From assembly GCA_036656615.1 (NCBI GenBank), contig JAVXHY010000015.1, forward strand, positions 1 to 52,231: a DNA stretch of 52,231 nt, read 5' to 3'. The position numbers were made by a program, and so were the translations under genes. Shown piece after piece: positions 50,478 through 52,231 of the stretch. The stretch is from CAUPWF01 sp036656615 (lineage in GTDB: Bacteria > Bacillota > Clostridia > Lachnospirales > Lachnospiraceae). Each line of letters opens with the position of its first letter. The stretch's first letter is position 1. Under the pieces are notes generated by a model that saw only the letters and a list, made by a program, of their open reading frames with translations, searched no databases and was not told the DNA's origin.

Positions 50478-51158
50478 ATGGCAAATATTTTACAACGATT
50501 TGGAGACATTATGTCAGCAAACATAAATGCATTACTAGATAAGGCTGAAGACCCCGAAAAAATGCTTGATCAATATGCTAGAGACTTAGAAAGTGATTAT
50601 GGAAAAGTCAAGGCTGAAACAGCTTCCGTTATGGCAGCAGAAAGTAAAGCAAAACGTGAATTAGATGAATGTGAGACAGAACTTGAAAAAATGCAATCTT
50701 ATGCCCAGAAAGCAGTTCTTGCTGGCAACGATGCCGATGCTCGTATATTTTTGGAGAAAAAGAATCAGTTAAGTCAAAAAAAAGAGTCCTTACAACAGAC
50801 TTATACCATGGCACAGGATAGTTCCAATAAAATGCGTGAAATGTACGAGAAATTATCTAAAGACATTCAAGAAGTAACTGCGAAAAAAAATGAATTAAAA
50901 GCAAAGATTACCATGGCCAAAACACAATCTAAGCTCAATCAGGTTGGTGGCAGCATTAATGGAGCAAAGGGTACTTTATCTGCGTTTGACCGCATGGAAG
51001 AAAAAGCAAATCAAATGTTAGATGAAGCAAATGCAATGGCCCAACTGGAACAACCTGATCATGCAGATACCAGTGCATTGGAAGCCAAATATGAAAATTC
51101 ACCATCTAGTACCGTAGACGACGAACTAGAAGCATTAAAAAAACAATTGGCAAAATAA
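50478..51158 (+). CDS. PspA/IM30 family membrane-stress protein
   Basis: 226-residue, almost fully helical, coiled-coil protein: ILQRFGDIMSANINALLDKA, EDPEKMLDQYARDLESDYGK and RELDECETELEKMQSYAQKA. The amphipathic N-terminal helix binds membranes and the protein forms large ring or rod assemblies in known members. GGGAGG precedes the ATG. Followed after 58 nt by an SPFH/zinc-ribbon protein gene, the same pairing as B. subtilis ydjF and ydjI, suggesting an envelope-stress module. Confidence 0.92.
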   Translation: MANILQRFGDIMSANINALLDKAEDPEKMLDQYARDLESDYGKVKAETASVMAAESKAKRELDECETELEKMQSYAQKAVLAGNDADARIFLEKKNQLSQKKESLQQTYTMAQDSSNKMREMYEKLSKDIQEVTAKKNELKAKITMAKTQSKLNQVGGSINGAKGTLSAFDRMEEKANQMLDEANAMAQLEQPDHADTSALEAKYENSPSSTVDDELEALKKQLAK

Positions 51159-51216
51159 AATACATAATCAATGACATAAAGGAACAATAAAACAGAAGCT
51201 TTTAGGAGGTTCAAAT

Positions 51217-52188
51217 ATGGGAATATTTGGTGAACAGTTTTCCAATGTAGTAGAGTGGGAAGAATTTCGTGATGATTTACTCTTTTGGAAATGGTCAAAT
51301 AATGAAATTAAAAAAGGAAGCAAACTAATTATCCGTGCAGGTCAAGATGCGATTTTTATGTCTAATGGAAAGATTGAAGGTATTTTTGAAGACGAAGGAA
51401 GCTTTGATATCGAATCTGAGATTATTCCTTTTTTGTCCACATTAAAAGGCTTTAAATTTGGATTCAACTCAGGGATGCGCGGGGAAGTTCTATTTATTAA
51501 TACCAAAGAGCTTACCATAAAATGGGGTACAAAAAATGCTATCACAATTCCGGCTCAGGGACTTCCTGGGGGAATGCCCATTCGTACGTTTGGTACCTTT
51601 AACTGCAAGATTAGTGATCATGTAGTATTGATTGAAAAGATTGCAGGAATTAAGGCTCAGTTTAGCATAGATGATGTAAAAGAACGAGTGATTGCTATGC
51701 TTGACCAACTTTTAATGAAGTGGATTGTCCGTGAAGGTAAGGATATGTTCAATCTGCAGGCAAACTCTTTCGATATTTCTCAAGGCATGTGCCAAGATTT
51801 GGATATGGAAATGCAAAAAATAGGAATTGGGATTACCGGATTTACAATTTCCAGTTTTTCTTATCCAGAAGCCATACAGAAAATGGCTGAAAAAGCTGCT
51901 TCTCAAAGTATGATTGGAGATGTGAATAAATATCAACAATTGAGTATGGCTGATTCTATGGCAAACGGACACGATGGCGGTATGGCATCCAGCATGGCTG
52001 GTATGCAGATGGGAATGGTCCTGGGGCAGCAAATGGTGAATCAGATGGGAAGTAACCAACAGTCACCTTCACAATCCCAAGCTGCAACTCCCGTAACCGG
52101 TGTTGCATCTCCTAAATTTTGTCCAAACTGTGGTACCCCCACAAATGGCGCAAAATTTTGTTCAAATTGTGGCTTAAAACTAGAATAA
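51217..52188 (+). CDS. SPFH domain protein with C-terminal double zinc ribbon (YdjI-like)
   Basis: 323 residues. SPFH/virion-core-like domain in residues about 20-210 (NNEIKKGSKLIIRAGQDAIF, FGTFNCKISDHVVLIEKIAG), a helical part, a Met/Gly/Gln-rich stretch (MANGHDGGMASSMAGMQMGM) and a zinc ribbon with two Cys pairs (FCPNCGTPTNGAKFCSNCG). YdjI of B. subtilis has this layout and is part of a PspA-linked membrane complex. AGGAGG precedes the ATG. The 43 bp after its stop hold nothing recognisable. Confidence 0.9.
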   Translation: MGIFGEQFSNVVEWEEFRDDLLFWKWSNNEIKKGSKLIIRAGQDAIFMSNGKIEGIFEDEGSFDIESEIIPFLSTLKGFKFGFNSGMRGEVLFINTKELTIKWGTKNAITIPAQGLPGGMPIRTFGTFNCKISDHVVLIEKIAGIKAQFSIDDVKERVIAMLDQLLMKWIVREGKDMFNLQANSFDISQGMCQDLDMEMQKIGIGITGFTISSFSYPEAIQKMAEKAASQSMIGDVNKYQQLSMADSMANGHDGGMASSMAGMQMGMVLGQQMVNQMGSNQQSPSQSQAATPVTGVASPKFCPNCGTPTNGAKFCSNCGLKLE

Positions 52189-52231
52189 AATTCCTACTAT
52201 AAAGAATAAAACACCTTACATCAAAAATGCA

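Noticed and set aside
1..52231. CRISPR arrays, insertion sequences, prophage, tRNA or rRNA genes
   Set aside because: No regularly spaced repeats, transposase motifs, phage structural proteins or RNA gene signatures were found by reading both strands.

Overview
The window looks like chromosomal DNA of an anaerobic, low-GC, Gram-positive Clostridia member, most likely Lachnospiraceae. The signs are AT-rich DNA with strong AGGAGG ribosome sites, spoVG and spmB, a glgC/glgD pair, meso-DAP dehydrogenase, and the dnaD / dnaI-type loader / long-form PRPP synthase order. A PilC-DUF4860-PilT operon and a SipW/TasA-type cluster point the same way. I cannot name the genus. No rRNA, tRNA, CRISPR array, insertion sequence or phage gene was seen.

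Layout. 1-9.6 kb is housekeeping: a Ca2+/Na+ exchanger cut by the window edge, a pseudouridine synthase, glgC-glgD-spoVG (minus strand), then murC and a primosomal operon (DnaD-domain protein, DnaI-like loader, PRPP synthase; plus strand) preceded by a cluster of DnaA boxes. 9.6-16.3 kb (minus) holds a YhaN/YhaO-like ATPase-nuclease pair, a VanS/VanR-like two-component system, asnS and a pentapeptide protein. At 16.4 kb queT is led by a preQ1-I riboswitch. 16.9-20.6 kb holds a large membrane-anchored protein with a degenerate C39-like end and a methyltransferase. 20.8-27.7 kb is a minus-strand run metG-ddh-tatD-rsmA-citrate synthase-lipase. 27.9-33.7 kb (plus) holds a DUF885 lipoprotein and a type IV pilus-like operon (PilC, four small pilin-like proteins, PilT).

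33.8-46.4 kb is the most interesting part: three minus-strand operons for a SipW/TasA-type surface fibre. It contains six TasA/CalY-like secreted proteins, a SipW-type signal peptidase, a 1238-residue VWA protein, two other membrane-anchored surface proteins and a SARP/BTAD-type regulator with a degenerate GGDEF-like tail. Two small proteins share a roughly 42-residue domain. Each of the three operons starts with the same promoter layout, GTGAC-N6-GTGAC-N10-(T/C)ATA(A/G)T: direct repeats with an 11-bp period, as expected for binding by a SARP-type regulator. The regulator gene lies in one of these operons, so I infer a self-contained, autoregulated fibre regulon with no sortase in the window.

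46.4-52.2 kb returns to single genes: a transglutaminase-like lipoprotein, spmB behind a strong hairpin that overlaps its ribosome site, a proline iminopeptidase, a DMT transporter, and a PspA / SPFH-zinc-ribbon pair.
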